From NCBI RefSeq assembly GCF_020621385.1, contig NZ_JAESVA010000008.1, positions 1 to 64,000 on the forward strand: DNA of 64,000 nt. The letters run 5' to 3'. The notes under the pieces were generated by a model that made no database searches, was not told where the DNA came from, and saw nothing but the letters and a program-made list of their open reading frames with translations. Origin of the DNA: Acidisoma cellulosilyticum (GTDB lineage: Bacteria > Pseudomonadota > Alphaproteobacteria > Acetobacterales > Acetobacteraceae). The translations under genes were made by a program, and so were the position numbers. Of the stretch, positions 1 through 8,304 are shown one piece after another. Each line of letters begins with the position of its first letter. Positions within the stretch are counted from its first letter, which is position 1.

Positions 1-283
1 CCTGGTTCTCCATCATCAGATTGAACAGACGGCGCAGGATGGCGCTGCGATCCTTGGCCAGCATCGCGCCCCAGGCCTTCTGCGCGCGATAAGCGGCGTC
101 GATCGCGCGTGTGGTCTCGGCCGTCTCCATCGCGGGTATATGACCGATCACCGCTCCGGTCGCCGGATTGGTGACGGCGATCGTCTTGCCGCTGTCGGCC
201 TGAACCCATTTGCCGTCGAGCAGATTGGCTTGTCGTAGAAGCGAAGCGTCCTTCAGCGGTAGCGTGGATACTGTCTCAAGCAT
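1..283 (-). CDS. gabD: Succinate-semialdehyde dehydrogenase-type aldehyde dehydrogenase, N-terminal part
   Basis: Only the first 94 codons are inside the window; the gene continues past the left edge. The product starts MLETVSTLPLKDASLLRQ and has the N-terminal pattern of GabD-type NAD(P)+ aldehyde dehydrogenases: a DGKWVQADSG strand, TNPATGAVIGHIP, and an AILRRLFNLMMENQ helix. The catalytic Cys/Glu region is not visible. Family members oxidise succinate or glutarate semialdehyde to the dicarboxylate in the cytoplasm. An AAGGACAG ribosome site lies just before the ATG. It is the last gene of the leftward run led by the SDR at 6060, which suggests that the pathway ends in a semialdehyde. The exact substrate is inferred. 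Confidence 0.85.
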   Translation of the reverse strand, partial: MLETVSTLPLKDASLLRQANLLDGKWVQADSGKTIAVTNPATGAVIGHIPAMETAETTRAIDAAYRAQKAWGAMLAKDRSAILRRLFNLMMENQ

Positions 284-344
284 GATCTGTCCTTCACTTG
301 TCTCACGCTCGTTCGGGCCGCATGCGAGGGCCGATAGCGCAAAC

Positions 345-1634
345 TTAGAAATCGACGTCCTTGGTCTCCGGTCCCATCAGGGCGCCGACCATACCGATCA
401 GACCGCCGAGGCAAAGCAAAACCACGGGCGTCACATGAAACGGCATGATGGCGCTGAGCCAGTTCATATAAAAGGCGTAGAAGGACGGGATGATGACGGA
501 AAGACTGAACCCCACGCCGAAGCCCGTTGCCCTGACATCCGTCACAAACCGCTCATTGATATAGGTAACGATCACGCCCCAGGGCGACGTGACGATGACG
601 GACAGCACGCAGACCAGCAGCATGATCACCGGCAGGGTCAGCCCGTCGACATTCGCCAGCACATAAAGGATCGCGGCGCCGATCGTGGCGATGACCGGAC
701 CGATGATGGCAAAGAAACGACGACGCCCGATCCGCTGCCCGATCAATCCGGCGCCGATATAGCTGAAAAACAGCACCGCATAGGAAATCAGAAGCGTCGA
801 GGTCAGCTGAAAATGCGACAAGTGCAGAAACCGGCTGAGCAGGGTCGTGGGCAAGAAAATCGTTATGATATTCTGGGTCAGCCAGAAACCGCTCATCATG
901 ATGAGCACTTGCAGCAGGTTGCGTCCGCTTTTGCCGCGCAGAAGATCCGTGAACGGCACCTTCTCCGGGCGCTCGCCGATTTCGGACTTCCAGATTTCGG
1001 ATTCGGAGACCTTGAAGATATAATAGAGCGCCAGACAACCGGCGAGTACCGCGCCAATGATGAAGGGAATGCGCCAGCCCCAATGCGTATAGGGTGAATC
1101 GGCACCGTGCAGCGGAAACAGAACGAACATCAACATCGCGACCAAATTGATGGTCACATAGGCCGCCGGAAAGCCCGCGATGATGAAGCCGCCGACAAAT
1201 CCCCGCTGATGCTTGCGTGAATACTCGATGGCGAGCGGCATGGCACCCGTATAGCCACCGCCAAGGCAGATGCCATCAAGGAAACGCAGTGCCACAAGAA
1301 GAAGATAGGAGCCGATGCCGATGGTATTGTAGCCGGGCAACAGCGCGATCAGCAGCGTGATGACGCCAAAACCCGATACGGAATAGATCGATGCCATTCT
1401 GCGCCCGATGCGATCGGCGACCATTCCGAACAACAATGCGCCGACCGGACGGCCGAGCAGCGTCGTGATAAAGACGAGTGAGGCAAGGATGGCCTCAACC
1501 CCGGCAGAGAGATGCGCGGGCTGGAAAAAGAACAGAACCGGCGACAGCACAACGACGGGAAGATAGATATCGAACATGTCGATAAACTCGGAGAAGAAGG
1601 CACCTTTGATGGCACTTCGTCTCTTCTCGTCCAT
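345..1634 (-). CDS. MFS transporter, metabolite:H+ symporter type
   Basis: A 429-residue integral membrane protein with about 12 hydrophobic segments. The loop after the second segment contains the MFS motif A-like GMVADRIGRR, and RFLDGICLGGGYTGA resembles the metabolite:H+ symporter branch that moves small carboxylates and aromatic acids. I chose the ATG at 1634 (MDEKRRSAIKGAF). The frame extends upstream to 1730, but that extension is charged, non-conserved in look and overlaps the end of the upstream hydrolase gene. The carrier sits between the hydrolase and the aldehyde dehydrogenase genes of one leftward operon, so it probably brings in the substrate or exports an acid product. The substrate cannot be told from sequence. 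Confidence 0.8.
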   Translation of the reverse strand: MDEKRRSAIKGAFFSEFIDMFDIYLPVVVLSPVLFFFQPAHLSAGVEAILASLVFITTLLGRPVGALLFGMVADRIGRRMASIYSVSGFGVITLLIALLPGYNTIGIGSYLLLVALRFLDGICLGGGYTGAMPLAIEYSRKHQRGFVGGFIIAGFPAAYVTINLVAMLMFVLFPLHGADSPYTHWGWRIPFIIGAVLAGCLALYYIFKVSESEIWKSEIGERPEKVPFTDLLRGKSGRNLLQVLIMMSGFWLTQNIITIFLPTTLLSRFLHLSHFQLTSTLLISYAVLFFSYIGAGLIGQRIGRRRFFAIIGPVIATIGAAILYVLANVDGLTLPVIMLLVCVLSVIVTSPWGVIVTYINERFVTDVRATGFGVGFSLSVIIPSFYAFYMNWLSAIMPFHVTPVVLLCLGGLIGMVGALMGPETKDVDF

Positions 1635-1704
1635 CGTCTGATCGGCGGCCCCGACCGGAAAAGTCTGGGAAAATGACACGCAACGCTTCCTTATTTTTTC
1701 TTTT

Positions 1705-2514
1705 TTAGCCCCGTTTGATCGGCGGCACATCCAGCCGCACGATGATACCGGCCAGGTCCGGCCGTGGCGGCGGATACATGTCCATCACCAGCGGATCATG
1801 GCCCGGAATGATGTGATCGCGGCTTGGTGCCTGCTTGCGCACAAGGTCAAATGCCTCAGCCGCATCGCCGATATTGAAAACAGTCGTGAAAGGCCTGTCG
1901 CTATCCATATTCTCGAAGAAATGCAGAACGTCGGAGGCCAGAACAACCCAGCCGCGCTGCGTGTGGATACGCAGAAACTGCAGACCGCCGGAATGTCCGC
2001 CGGCAAGATGGAGCGTGATGCCGGGGGCCAGTTCCTCATTGCCGCGATAGAAGGTGACCCGGCCGCCATAGTTGAGACGGACGATGCCAACGACATCGTC
2101 AACTTCGAAGGAATGATTGATGCAGTGATGGCGCATATAGCGGCCGGTTGCAAAATGGATTTCGGGTTCCTGCAAATGGAACTGTGCCACCGGGAATTTG
2201 GCGAAATTGCCGACATGATCATAATGCAGATGGGTCAGCACCACATCATGTGCATTCTCCGCTGAAAGGCCCAACAGCGAGAGGGCGTCCACAGGGCAAC
2301 GCAGATATTCTCTCTTGCGCTTGATCGCCATCTCAGCCGTAAAGCCCGAGTCGATGATGAAACTGCGCTCCGGCCCGATCGCAACCCACATGAAATAATC
2401 CATGCGCATGGGACCGTCATGCGGATCGCCGCCGATGAAGTTGTCAGCCCGTCGTCCCTCGCGCGTCGCATAGCGGATGGCGTAAAGCTCGTAATTCGGC
2501 AGATCGTCGGGCAT
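1705..2514 (-). CDS. Metallo-beta-lactamase-fold hydrolase, N-acyl-homoserine-lactonase-like
   Basis: A 269-residue cytoplasmic hydrolase. It contains the zinc motif HxHxDH (LTHLHYDHVG), a GGHSGG segment holding a further metal His, an ASDVLHF segment with the bridging Asp, and a late IIPGHDP His. This is the layout of lactonases and related metallo-hydrolases. The start at 2514 (MPDDLPNYEL) is preceded by GAGGCG at good spacing; an upstream in-frame start at 2556 lacks this. It lies between a carboxymuconolactone-decarboxylase-like gene and an MFS gene in one operon. That context favours ring-opening of a lactone intermediate over quorum quenching, but this is inference. Confidence 0.8.
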   Translation of the reverse strand: MPDDLPNYELYAIRYATREGRRADNFIGGDPHDGPMRMDYFMWVAIGPERSFIIDSGFTAEMAIKRKREYLRCPVDALSLLGLSAENAHDVVLTHLHYDHVGNFAKFPVAQFHLQEPEIHFATGRYMRHHCINHSFEVDDVVGIVRLNYGGRVTFYRGNEELAPGITLHLAGGHSGGLQFLRIHTQRGWVVLASDVLHFFENMDSDRPFTTVFNIGDAAEAFDLVRKQAPSRDHIIPGHDPLVMDMYPPPRPDLAGIIVRLDVPPIKRG

Positions 2515-2589
2515 CAATACGCCTCGTGGTGGAATAGTTTGCGGAAACCCTGCCACGCAGGCAGCGACAGGGTTTCCGATCTTGCTCGA

Positions 2590-2976
2590 TTATTCGGCCG
2601 CCTTGGCAACATCGGCGAAAGCCTCACGCGCGACGCGGAAGGAATCGACACCGGCGGGAATGCCGCAATAGATCGCGACTTGCAGAAGAATCTCGCGGAT
2701 CTCATCCTTGGTCACGCCGTTCTTAAGCGCACCTTTAAGATGCATCTTCAACTCATGCGGCCGATTCAGGGCGCTGAGCATGGCGATGTTGAGCATGCTC
2801 CGCGTCTTGCGGGGCAGGCCTTCCCGCCCCCAGACCGCGCCCCAGCAATATTCCGTCGTGAGCTCCTGCATCGGCATGTTGAAGTCGTCGGCGGTCTTGA
2901 TGGAGTTCTCGACGAACTCAGCCCCCAGCACGGACTTGCGGATCTCAAGACCCTTCTCGAACATGTCCTTGTTCAT
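2590..2976 (-). CDS. Carboxymuconolactone decarboxylase family protein
   Basis: A small all-helical protein of 128 residues in the PcaC/AhpD-like superfamily. The typical core is present: WGAVWGREGLPRKTRSMLNIAMLSALNRPHELKMHLKGAL, cut here into its parts WGAVWGREGL, RSMLNIAMLSAL and HELKMHLKGAL, then the EIREILLQVAIYCG helix. There is no CxxC pair, so it is not an AhpD peroxidase. PcaC decarboxylates gamma-carboxymuconolactone in protocatechuate breakdown, but many family members have other or unknown reactions. I chose the second ATG at 2976 because GGAGAGAG lies just upstream of it; the ATG at 2988 lies only 3 nt past the upstream stop and has no site. It is co-directional with the MmgE gene. 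Confidence 0.82.
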   Translation of the reverse strand: MNKDMFEKGLEIRKSVLGAEFVENSIKTADDFNMPMQELTTEYCWGAVWGREGLPRKTRSMLNIAMLSALNRPHELKMHLKGALKNGVTKDEIREILLQVAIYCGIPAGVDSFRVAREAFADVAKAAE

Positions 2977-2991
2977 CACTCTCTCCATGAA

Positions 2992-4359
2992 TTAATTCTG
3001 TGTCATCACCGCAAGGATACCGACATCCTCGAGGGTCTCCAGCCGCGCGACGGCGTCTTCCAGTGCCGCCGAGCGGTCCGCGCCCAGCATCTTGGTGGCG
3101 GCCTCGCGGAAGCGGTCGCGCACGCCGTCCGGCGTTGCAGGCACGACATCCGCCAGACTGCGTGAGCGTTTGCTGCCATCCTTGAGCGTCACCTCGACCG
3201 AGGCGCCCTGCTGCGCCGGATAGGCCGCGTTGAACTCGGCCCCTTCTTCGACCGTCAGGCATTGCGCCAGTCGCATGATCGCCGGATCATCGAGCAGGCG
3301 GTAATTTTGCTCCGAGACACCGCCATGCACCAAAGCCGCCGCCACGCCGAATTGAATGCTCATCTTGGCCTGCAGGATTCGACCGAAGGGGCCGGCATAG
3401 TCGCAGCCGGGATAGAGCTTCATCGCGCGCGTGCCACGCACCAAAATGGCCGTCACGTCATCAGGGCGGATAGCTTCCTCCCGCACCAGCGTCAGCATCG
3501 CCTGGCAGGGCGTCTGCGCATAATTGCAGGCCGGAACAGGCTTGTTATAGACGGTGAGAAGTTCCGGCGTGCCGTCCGCGAAAAGTGTAATCGCGGGCAC
3601 CGGCTGGCCGGGCCGATAGGCAGCGAACAGACCGGCAGCCCCGTCGAGCGCCCGCTCGGATGACCGCGCACCGAATGCCGCCAGTTCCACCGCCGTCACG
3701 GCATTGCGTGCCGCAAAGCCCGGATGGAAGAACATTTCGTCACTGCCCGTCGCCGGCCATTCATTCAGCCCGCTCATCGTATTGACCGCGAGCGAGAGGG
3801 CGCTGGTCAGCTCATCTTCGGTCAAACCCATAAGCCTGCCGCCGGCGATGGCGCCGGCGACCGGGCCGGCAAAGCCCGTCGGCCGGAAGAAACGCGCGAA
3901 GTCCGCGTTGATCAGCGAACGCCCGAAGCGACCACCGGCCTCATAGCCAAGAATAGCCGCCTGGATGAAGTCGCGCCCGCTGATCGGCCGACGCGCGGCA
4001 AGGGCCAGCAGCGTCGGCATGATGACGACACCCATATGGCTGACGCTGCCGGTATGCATATCCTCGCGCACCAGGCCATGACCCATCACCGCATTCGCGA
4101 AGGCGGCCTGCGGCACCGGCACAAGGTGTTGGGTAAAAAGCACGGGCGCCTTGCCCTGCTCCAGCGCCGCGAACCGGATGGCCTGGCCCGAAATCGGCAG
4201 ATCGCGCGATTCAAGCGCACAGGTCAAAAAGTCCAGCAGGCAGATGCGCAGCTTCTCGACCGCCTCGGCCTCACGCGGAATGGCGGCGGTGAGCGCCGCC
4301 TGTGCGATGCCGCGACACAGCGCCATGTCCGCAGTACCGATCGTTGTTCCGTCCATCAT
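2992..4359 (-). CDS. MmgE/PrpD family protein (2-methylcitrate dehydratase-like)
   Basis: A 455-residue protein with the full MmgE/PrpD layout: an N-terminal helical domain (KLRICLLDFLTCALES), the GYEAGGRFG segment typical of the family near residue 140, and a C-terminal alpha/beta domain. PrpD dehydrates 2-methylcitrate, and other members (for example cis-aconitate decarboxylase and iminodisuccinate epimerase) act on related polycarboxylates. The start overlaps the stop of the upstream dehydrogenase gene by ATGA, so translation is coupled. Its neighbours are not methylcitrate-cycle genes (no PrpB or PrpC), so a non-propionate substrate is likely. Confidence 0.82.
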   Translation of the reverse strand: MMDGTTIGTADMALCRGIAQAALTAAIPREAEAVEKLRICLLDFLTCALESRDLPISGQAIRFAALEQGKAPVLFTQHLVPVPQAAFANAVMGHGLVREDMHTGSVSHMGVVIMPTLLALAARRPISGRDFIQAAILGYEAGGRFGRSLINADFARFFRPTGFAGPVAGAIAGGRLMGLTEDELTSALSLAVNTMSGLNEWPATGSDEMFFHPGFAARNAVTAVELAAFGARSSERALDGAAGLFAAYRPGQPVPAITLFADGTPELLTVYNKPVPACNYAQTPCQAMLTLVREEAIRPDDVTAILVRGTRAMKLYPGCDYAGPFGRILQAKMSIQFGVAAALVHGGVSEQNYRLLDDPAIMRLAQCLTVEEGAEFNAAYPAQQGASVEVTLKDGSKRSRSLADVVPATPDGVRDRFREAATKMLGADRSAALEDAVARLETLEDVGILAVMTQN

Positions 4360-5249
4360 CCGCGCACCTCGACGCCTGCCCAGGTCTCGACATTGCGGAC
4401 CATGGAGGTGAAATCCGAGTCCGGTCCGTAGACCGCATTGGTCATGGCCAGCATCTGCCGCACGGCACTGCCGACGACCATGGGAATGCCCATCGCCTCC
4501 GCCTCATCCAGGCAAAGCCGCACGTCCTTGTAGGACAGCCCGGTCATGAAGCCGAAATCAAACGTGCCCGGCAGAACCGAACGCGGAAACTTGTCCTGAA
4601 TGGCGCTGTTGCGGCCGCTGCTGACATTGATGACGTCGATCATGACCTTGGGGTCCAGACCCGCCTTCATCCCCATCACCATGCCTTCCGCCGAAATCGC
4701 CATCGCGCAGGCGGCCAGCAGATTGTTGACCAGTTTCAGCGTCTGCGCCGAACCCGGCTTCTCACCCACATAAAACAGCTTGCCGAAGATCTTCAAAATC
4801 GGCTCGATATCCGCATAGGTCTCGGCAGGGCAGGAGACCATCACCGCCAGCGTGCCGTTTTTGGCGCCGGCCAGACCGCCGCTGACCGGACAATCCACCG
4901 CCACGACACCCTTGGCCGTCAGGCCTTCGGCGACCTTCGCCGCAACCCGCGAACCGGTCGTTGAAAGATCCACGAAGATCTTCGCCCGGCCGCCGTCTGC
5001 CACGCCCTTCGCACCGAGCGCCACCGTCTCGACCACCGCCGGTGACGGCAGGCTGGCGAAGACGATATCCGACAGGGACGCCACTTCGGCCGGCGACCCC
5101 GCGCTGGTGGCACCTTCAGCGACCAGCGCTGCCACCGCCTCCGCACTCGGATCGGTGACGACAACGCTATGACCCGCCGCCAGCAGACGCTGGGTCATGA
5201 AACCGCCCATGCGCCCCACACCCACAAAACCTAGAGTTCTTCCTGCCAT
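4356..5249 (-). CDS. 3-hydroxyisobutyrate dehydrogenase-like NAD(P) oxidoreductase, copy 1
   Basis: A 297-residue beta-hydroxyacid dehydrogenase. The N-terminus has the dinucleotide-binding GFVGVGRMG motif (residues 7-15), followed by the substrate-binding DCPVSGG signature near residue 120 and the KLVNN segment with the catalytic Lys near residue 171. Family members oxidise 3-hydroxyisobutyrate, tartronate semialdehyde or similar hydroxyacids. AAGGGG precedes the ATG. From codon 7 to just past the stop it is almost identical to the gene at 7282-8175, while the first six codons and all flanks differ. I see one residue change over that length (Lys here, Asn in the other copy). Both copies look intact. 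Confidence 0.88.
   Translation of the reverse strand: MAGRTLGFVGVGRMGGFMTQRLLAAGHSVVVTDPSAEAVAALVAEGATSAGSPAEVASLSDIVFASLPSPAVVETVALGAKGVADGGRAKIFVDLSTTGSRVAAKVAEGLTAKGVVAVDCPVSGGLAGAKNGTLAVMVSCPAETYADIEPILKIFGKLFYVGEKPGSAQTLKLVNNLLAACAMAISAEGMVMGMKAGLDPKVMIDVINVSSGRNSAIQDKFPRSVLPGTFDFGFMTGLSYKDVRLCLDEAEAMGIPMVVGSAVRQMLAMTNAVYGPDSDFTSMVRNVETWAGVEVRG
4360..5231. repeat. 872-bp direct duplication, copy 1 (pairs with 7286-8157)
   Basis: This stretch matches 7286-8157 in the same orientation with about five base changes that I could see. All of them lie in the 5' third of the gene, with the remainder apparently identical. The match begins 1 nt past the stop codon and ends 18 nt inside the start, so it coincides with the coding region and leaves promoters and ribosome sites unshared. 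Confidence 0.95.
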
Positions 5250-5346
5250 TGCATCCCCTTTTGGCGCCTTTGTGCCAAGCTATTCGCCCGACGCACCAAT
5301 CTCTTATCTGCCCCTGCCCGCGCCGCTACGCCGTCGCGCCTGACGG

Positions 5347-6060
5347 TCAGTGCATCACCATTCCGCCATCCGCCACCAGCGTCATGCCATTGCAATAGGA
5401 CGCTTGCGGTGACAACAACCACGCAATCGCCTCGGCGATCTCTTCCGGTGTGCCTAGGCGTTTTTGAACCGCCATGCCTTCGATACGCGCGCGAATATCC
5501 GGGTCTGCGAGCGGCGCCGCCGCGAAAGGCGTCTCGATCATCCCCGGTGCGACCGTGTTCACCGCGATTCCGCGCTCCGCCAAGGCGCGCGCGGCATTTT
5601 TGGTGACCGACAGAATGGCGCCCTTGCTGGACGCGTAGGACACCGTGCCGGCAAGACCGCCGCCGCGCAGCCCGGCCACGCTCGCGACCGTACATATGCG
5701 GCTGCCCGGCGGCATGATCAGCGCGGCCTCCCGCATGCAAACGAAGGTGCCGACAACGTTCACGTCATGAACGCGACGGAACTGCGCGGCCGTCGTCTCG
5801 AAAAACGGTGTCGTCTCGTAAATGCCGGCGCATGTCGCCAAGGCATCCAAACCGCCGATTTTCTGCGCGATCTCTTTAAAGATTGAGACGACGGCGGCTT
5901 CATCCGCGACATCGACCGCAAGCGCCAGATGGTCGCCCGCGACCGCTTGCGCCGCCGCCACATCGCGATCAAGGCACACGACCTGCCAGCCTTTCGCGAT
6001 CATCAGCCGGGCCGTTGCCGCGCCAATACCGCTACCGGCCCCTGTTATTGCAACGCGCAT
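5347..6060 (-). CDS. SDR family NAD(P)-dependent oxidoreductase
   Basis: A classical short-chain dehydrogenase of 237 residues. It has the cofactor loop TGAGSGIG near the N-terminus, an ATCAG segment in place of the usual NNAG, the catalytic Ser in VASVAG and YASSK with the Tyr and Lys, and ends with the common DGG strand. I start at the ATG at 6060 (MRVAITG), since AAGGG lies 6 nt before it; the ATG two codons upstream touches that site. It is the first gene of the leftward operon down to gabD and is divergent from the LysR gene. The substrate is probably a hydroxyacid or polyol, which is a guess from context. Confidence 0.85.
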   Translation of the reverse strand: MRVAITGAGSGIGAATARLMIAKGWQVVCLDRDVAAAQAVAGDHLALAVDVADEAAVVSIFKEIAQKIGGLDALATCAGIYETTPFFETTAAQFRRVHDVNVVGTFVCMREAALIMPPGSRICTVASVAGLRGGGLAGTVSYASSKGAILSVTKNAARALAERGIAVNTVAPGMIETPFAAAPLADPDIRARIEGMAVQKRLGTPEEIAEAIAWLLSPQASYCNGMTLVADGGMVMH

Positions 6061-6366
6061 CCACATCCCTTTCGCGCCGTTTTTGGCGGCTTATCCTATC
6101 CAAGACACCCTATGCGCTCCGGTCGGAGACGTTCGATTGACCAATAAAACACTGCGGTCAGAATCACGGGAATCCATGTTCGCCATTTTGCTGCATGGCA
6201 ACATGACAAGGCCGCTTTCCTCCGGACCTTGTTGACGGCCCGTATCTTCGATTTTCGAAGCTAGACCCATGCGCCAAGCGGTGCCAGATGACACAGCCGC
6301 TATAGCAGCTATAATTGTGGTGAAAGGTGCCAGCGCTCAAAGCTGTGGCCGACCGGGGACGGACGA
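6061..6366. promoter_or_regulatory. Divergent promoter region between the SDR operon and the LysR gene
   Basis: A 306-bp intergenic region without a credible gene. It is more AT-rich than its flanks toward the right side and contains the palindrome at 6301-6313. The leftward operon and the LysR gene start on its two sides, the usual arrangement for a LysR regulator and its target. Confidence 0.6.
6301..6313. promoter_or_regulatory. Candidate LysR-type box TATAGCAGCTATA
   Basis: A perfect 13-bp palindrome around a central A, fitting the T-N11-A rule for LysR-type boxes. It lies 54 bp upstream of the LysR start and about 240 bp upstream of the divergent SDR start. The same or closely related sequences occur at 11835-11854, 21026-21067 and, as a half-site, at 26457-26465, each in front of a transport operon. 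Confidence 0.55.
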
Positions 6367-7278
6367 TTGGAACTTAAACAGCTCAAGTATTTTCTCTGCG
6401 TCGCGGAAGCTGGAAGCTTCTCGAAAGCCGCAGTCTCGCTCGCCCTGACCCAACCTGTACTCAGCCGACAGGTCAAGTTCCTGGAGGAGGAATTGGGCGA
6501 GGAATTATTTTATCGCAACGGTCGCGGCATCGTTCTTTCGGCCGCCGGCCAGATTTTGGCGACCCATGCCCGAGACATGGTGGATATCGCGGACCGCATT
6601 ACCGGCGAAATGGCGGCGCGCCGCGCCACACCCAGCGGCAAAGTCGTCATCGCCATGCCGCCATCCATCGGCTGGGTTCTCACCGTGCCGCTCGTGCAGC
6701 GGTGCCGCGCGCAATATCCGGAGATATCCCTTCACGCGGTCGAAGGGTTCAGCGGCCATGTTCTGGAATGGCTGGCAACCGGTCGCGTCGATATCGGTGT
6801 TGTCTACAACGCGCCGCGCCATCCGACTTTGCTGACCGAGCCGCTATTGGAGGAGGACCTGATTCTGCTCGGCCCCCCCGGCGACCCGGCAGGTGTCGGC
6901 GACGGGCCGATCACTGCCGAGCGGCTGGCGGAGGTGCCTTTGATCATGCCGGCGCGGCCGCATGGCCTGCGCATGCAAGTGGACCACGCCATGACGCGCA
7001 TCGGTGTCACGCTGCGGATCGAGCATGAGATGGATGCCATGGCGTCCACCCTCGGCCTGGTCGAGGCCGGGGTCGGCTATACCATCCTCTGCTATGCCGC
7101 CACACAGCCCCACATCGCTGCCGGCCGCCTGCGCTGGTGGCCCATCGAGGCGCCGCATCTGACACGCCAGCTTATGCTGGCGACCGCGACACAGCGGCCG
7201 ATGACGGCCGCGACGCGGCTGGTGATCAAACTCATTCGCGATCAGGTATCTGACCTGTGTTGGACGCCGGCGCCTTGA
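6367..7278 (+). CDS. LysR family transcriptional regulator
   Basis: A 303-residue LysR-type regulator. Residues 1-60 form the winged helix-turn-helix (MELKQLKYFLCVAEAGSFSK and ALTQPVLSRQVKFLEEELG). The remainder is a periplasmic-binding-like effector domain. It starts with TTG, after a GGGGACGG purine stretch; no upstream ATG fits the HTH. The Nac/CynR-like subgroup is likely by general look. It is transcribed away from the SDR operon and ends 3 bp from the converging dehydrogenase copy 2. It probably senses an intermediate of the region and binds the T-N11-A motifs described here; the inducer is unknown. Confidence 0.88.
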   Translation: MELKQLKYFLCVAEAGSFSKAAVSLALTQPVLSRQVKFLEEELGEELFYRNGRGIVLSAAGQILATHARDMVDIADRITGEMAARRATPSGKVVIAMPPSIGWVLTVPLVQRCRAQYPEISLHAVEGFSGHVLEWLATGRVDIGVVYNAPRHPTLLTEPLLEEDLILLGPPGDPAGVGDGPITAERLAEVPLIMPARPHGLRMQVDHAMTRIGVTLRIEHEMDAMASTLGLVEAGVGYTILCYAATQPHIAAGRLRWWPIEAPHLTRQLMLATATQRPMTAATRLVIKLIRDQVSDLCWTPAP

Positions 7279-7281
7279 GCT

Positions 7282-8175
7282 TCAGCCGCGCACCTCGACG
7301 CCTGCCCAGGTCTCGACATTGCGGACCATGGAGGTGAAATCCGAGTCCGGTCCGTAGACCGCATTGGTCATGGCCAGCATCTGCCGCACGGCACTGCCGA
7401 CGACCATGGGAATGCCCATCGCCTCCGCCTCATCCAGGCAAAGCCGCACGTCCTTGTAGGACAGCCCGGTCATGAAGCCGAAATCAAACGTGCCCGGCAG
7501 AACCGAACGCGGAAACTTGTCCTGAATGGCGCTGTTGCGGCCGCTGCTGACATTGATGACGTCGATCATGACCTTGGGGTCCAGACCCGCCTTCATCCCC
7601 ATCACCATGCCTTCCGCCGAAATCGCCATCGCGCAGGCGGCCAGCAGATTGTTGACCAGTTTCAGCGTCTGCGCCGAACCCGGCTTCTCACCCACATAAA
7701 ACAGCTTGCCGAAGATCTTCAAAATCGGCTCGATATCCGCATAGGTCTCGGCAGGGCAGGAGACCATCACCGCCAGCGTGCCGTTTTTGGCGCCGGCCAG
7801 ACCGCCGCTGACCGGACAATCCACCGCCACGACACCCTTGGCCGTCAGGCCTTCGGCGACCTTCGCCGCAACCCGCGAACCGGTCGTTGAAAGATCCACG
7901 AAGATCTTCGCCCGGCCGCCGTCTGCCACGCCATTCGCACCAAGCGCCACCGTCTCGACCACCGCCGGTGACGGCAGGCTGGCGAAGACGATATCCGACA
8001 GGGATGCCACTTCGGCCGGCGACCCCGCGCTGGTGGCACCTTCGGCGACCAGCGCGGCCACCGCCTCCGCACTCGGATCGGTGACGACAACGCTATGACC
8101 CGCCGCCAGCAGACGCTGGGTCATGAAACCGCCCATGCGCCCCACACCCACAAAACCGATCTGCTTACCTGACAT
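7282..8175 (-). CDS. 3-hydroxyisobutyrate dehydrogenase-like NAD(P) oxidoreductase, copy 2
   Basis: A 297-residue paralogue of the gene at 4356-5249. It starts MSGKQIGF where copy 1 starts MAGRTLGF and is nearly identical from there, with the same GVGRMG nucleotide-binding loop, DCPVSGG signature and Lys in KLVNN. One residue differs (Asn for Lys in VALGANGVADGG). A strong AGGAGG site lies 5 nt before the ATG, better than that of copy 1. It lies downstream of the Liv-type importer genes with a 129-bp gap, so it may be expressed with them and supply the same activity under a different signal. Confidence 0.88.
   Translation of the reverse strand: MSGKQIGFVGVGRMGGFMTQRLLAAGHSVVVTDPSAEAVAALVAEGATSAGSPAEVASLSDIVFASLPSPAVVETVALGANGVADGGRAKIFVDLSTTGSRVAAKVAEGLTAKGVVAVDCPVSGGLAGAKNGTLAVMVSCPAETYADIEPILKIFGKLFYVGEKPGSAQTLKLVNNLLAACAMAISAEGMVMGMKAGLDPKVMIDVINVSSGRNSAIQDKFPRSVLPGTFDFGFMTGLSYKDVRLCLDEAEAMGIPMVVGSAVRQMLAMTNAVYGPDSDFTSMVRNVETWAGVEVRG
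7286..8157. repeat. 872-bp direct duplication, copy 2 (pairs with 4360-5231)
   Basis: Partner of 4360-5231 in direct orientation, with a 2.05-kb spacer holding the SDR and LysR genes. Visible differences are confined to about 7930-8065. The perfect match over the rest suggests a recent gene conversion tract or a recent duplication. Confidence 0.95.
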
Positions 8176-8304
8176 AAGACCTCCTGCGATGCATTCTGCA
8201 TCGGATTATTCGCCTCTCCCCGGCTTCGCCATGGCTGTCATCGACATAACAGCCTGCGCCGTCCGGGGGGCTTTATGAGTGATCGGTGTCGCTTCGGAAC
8301 GCGT

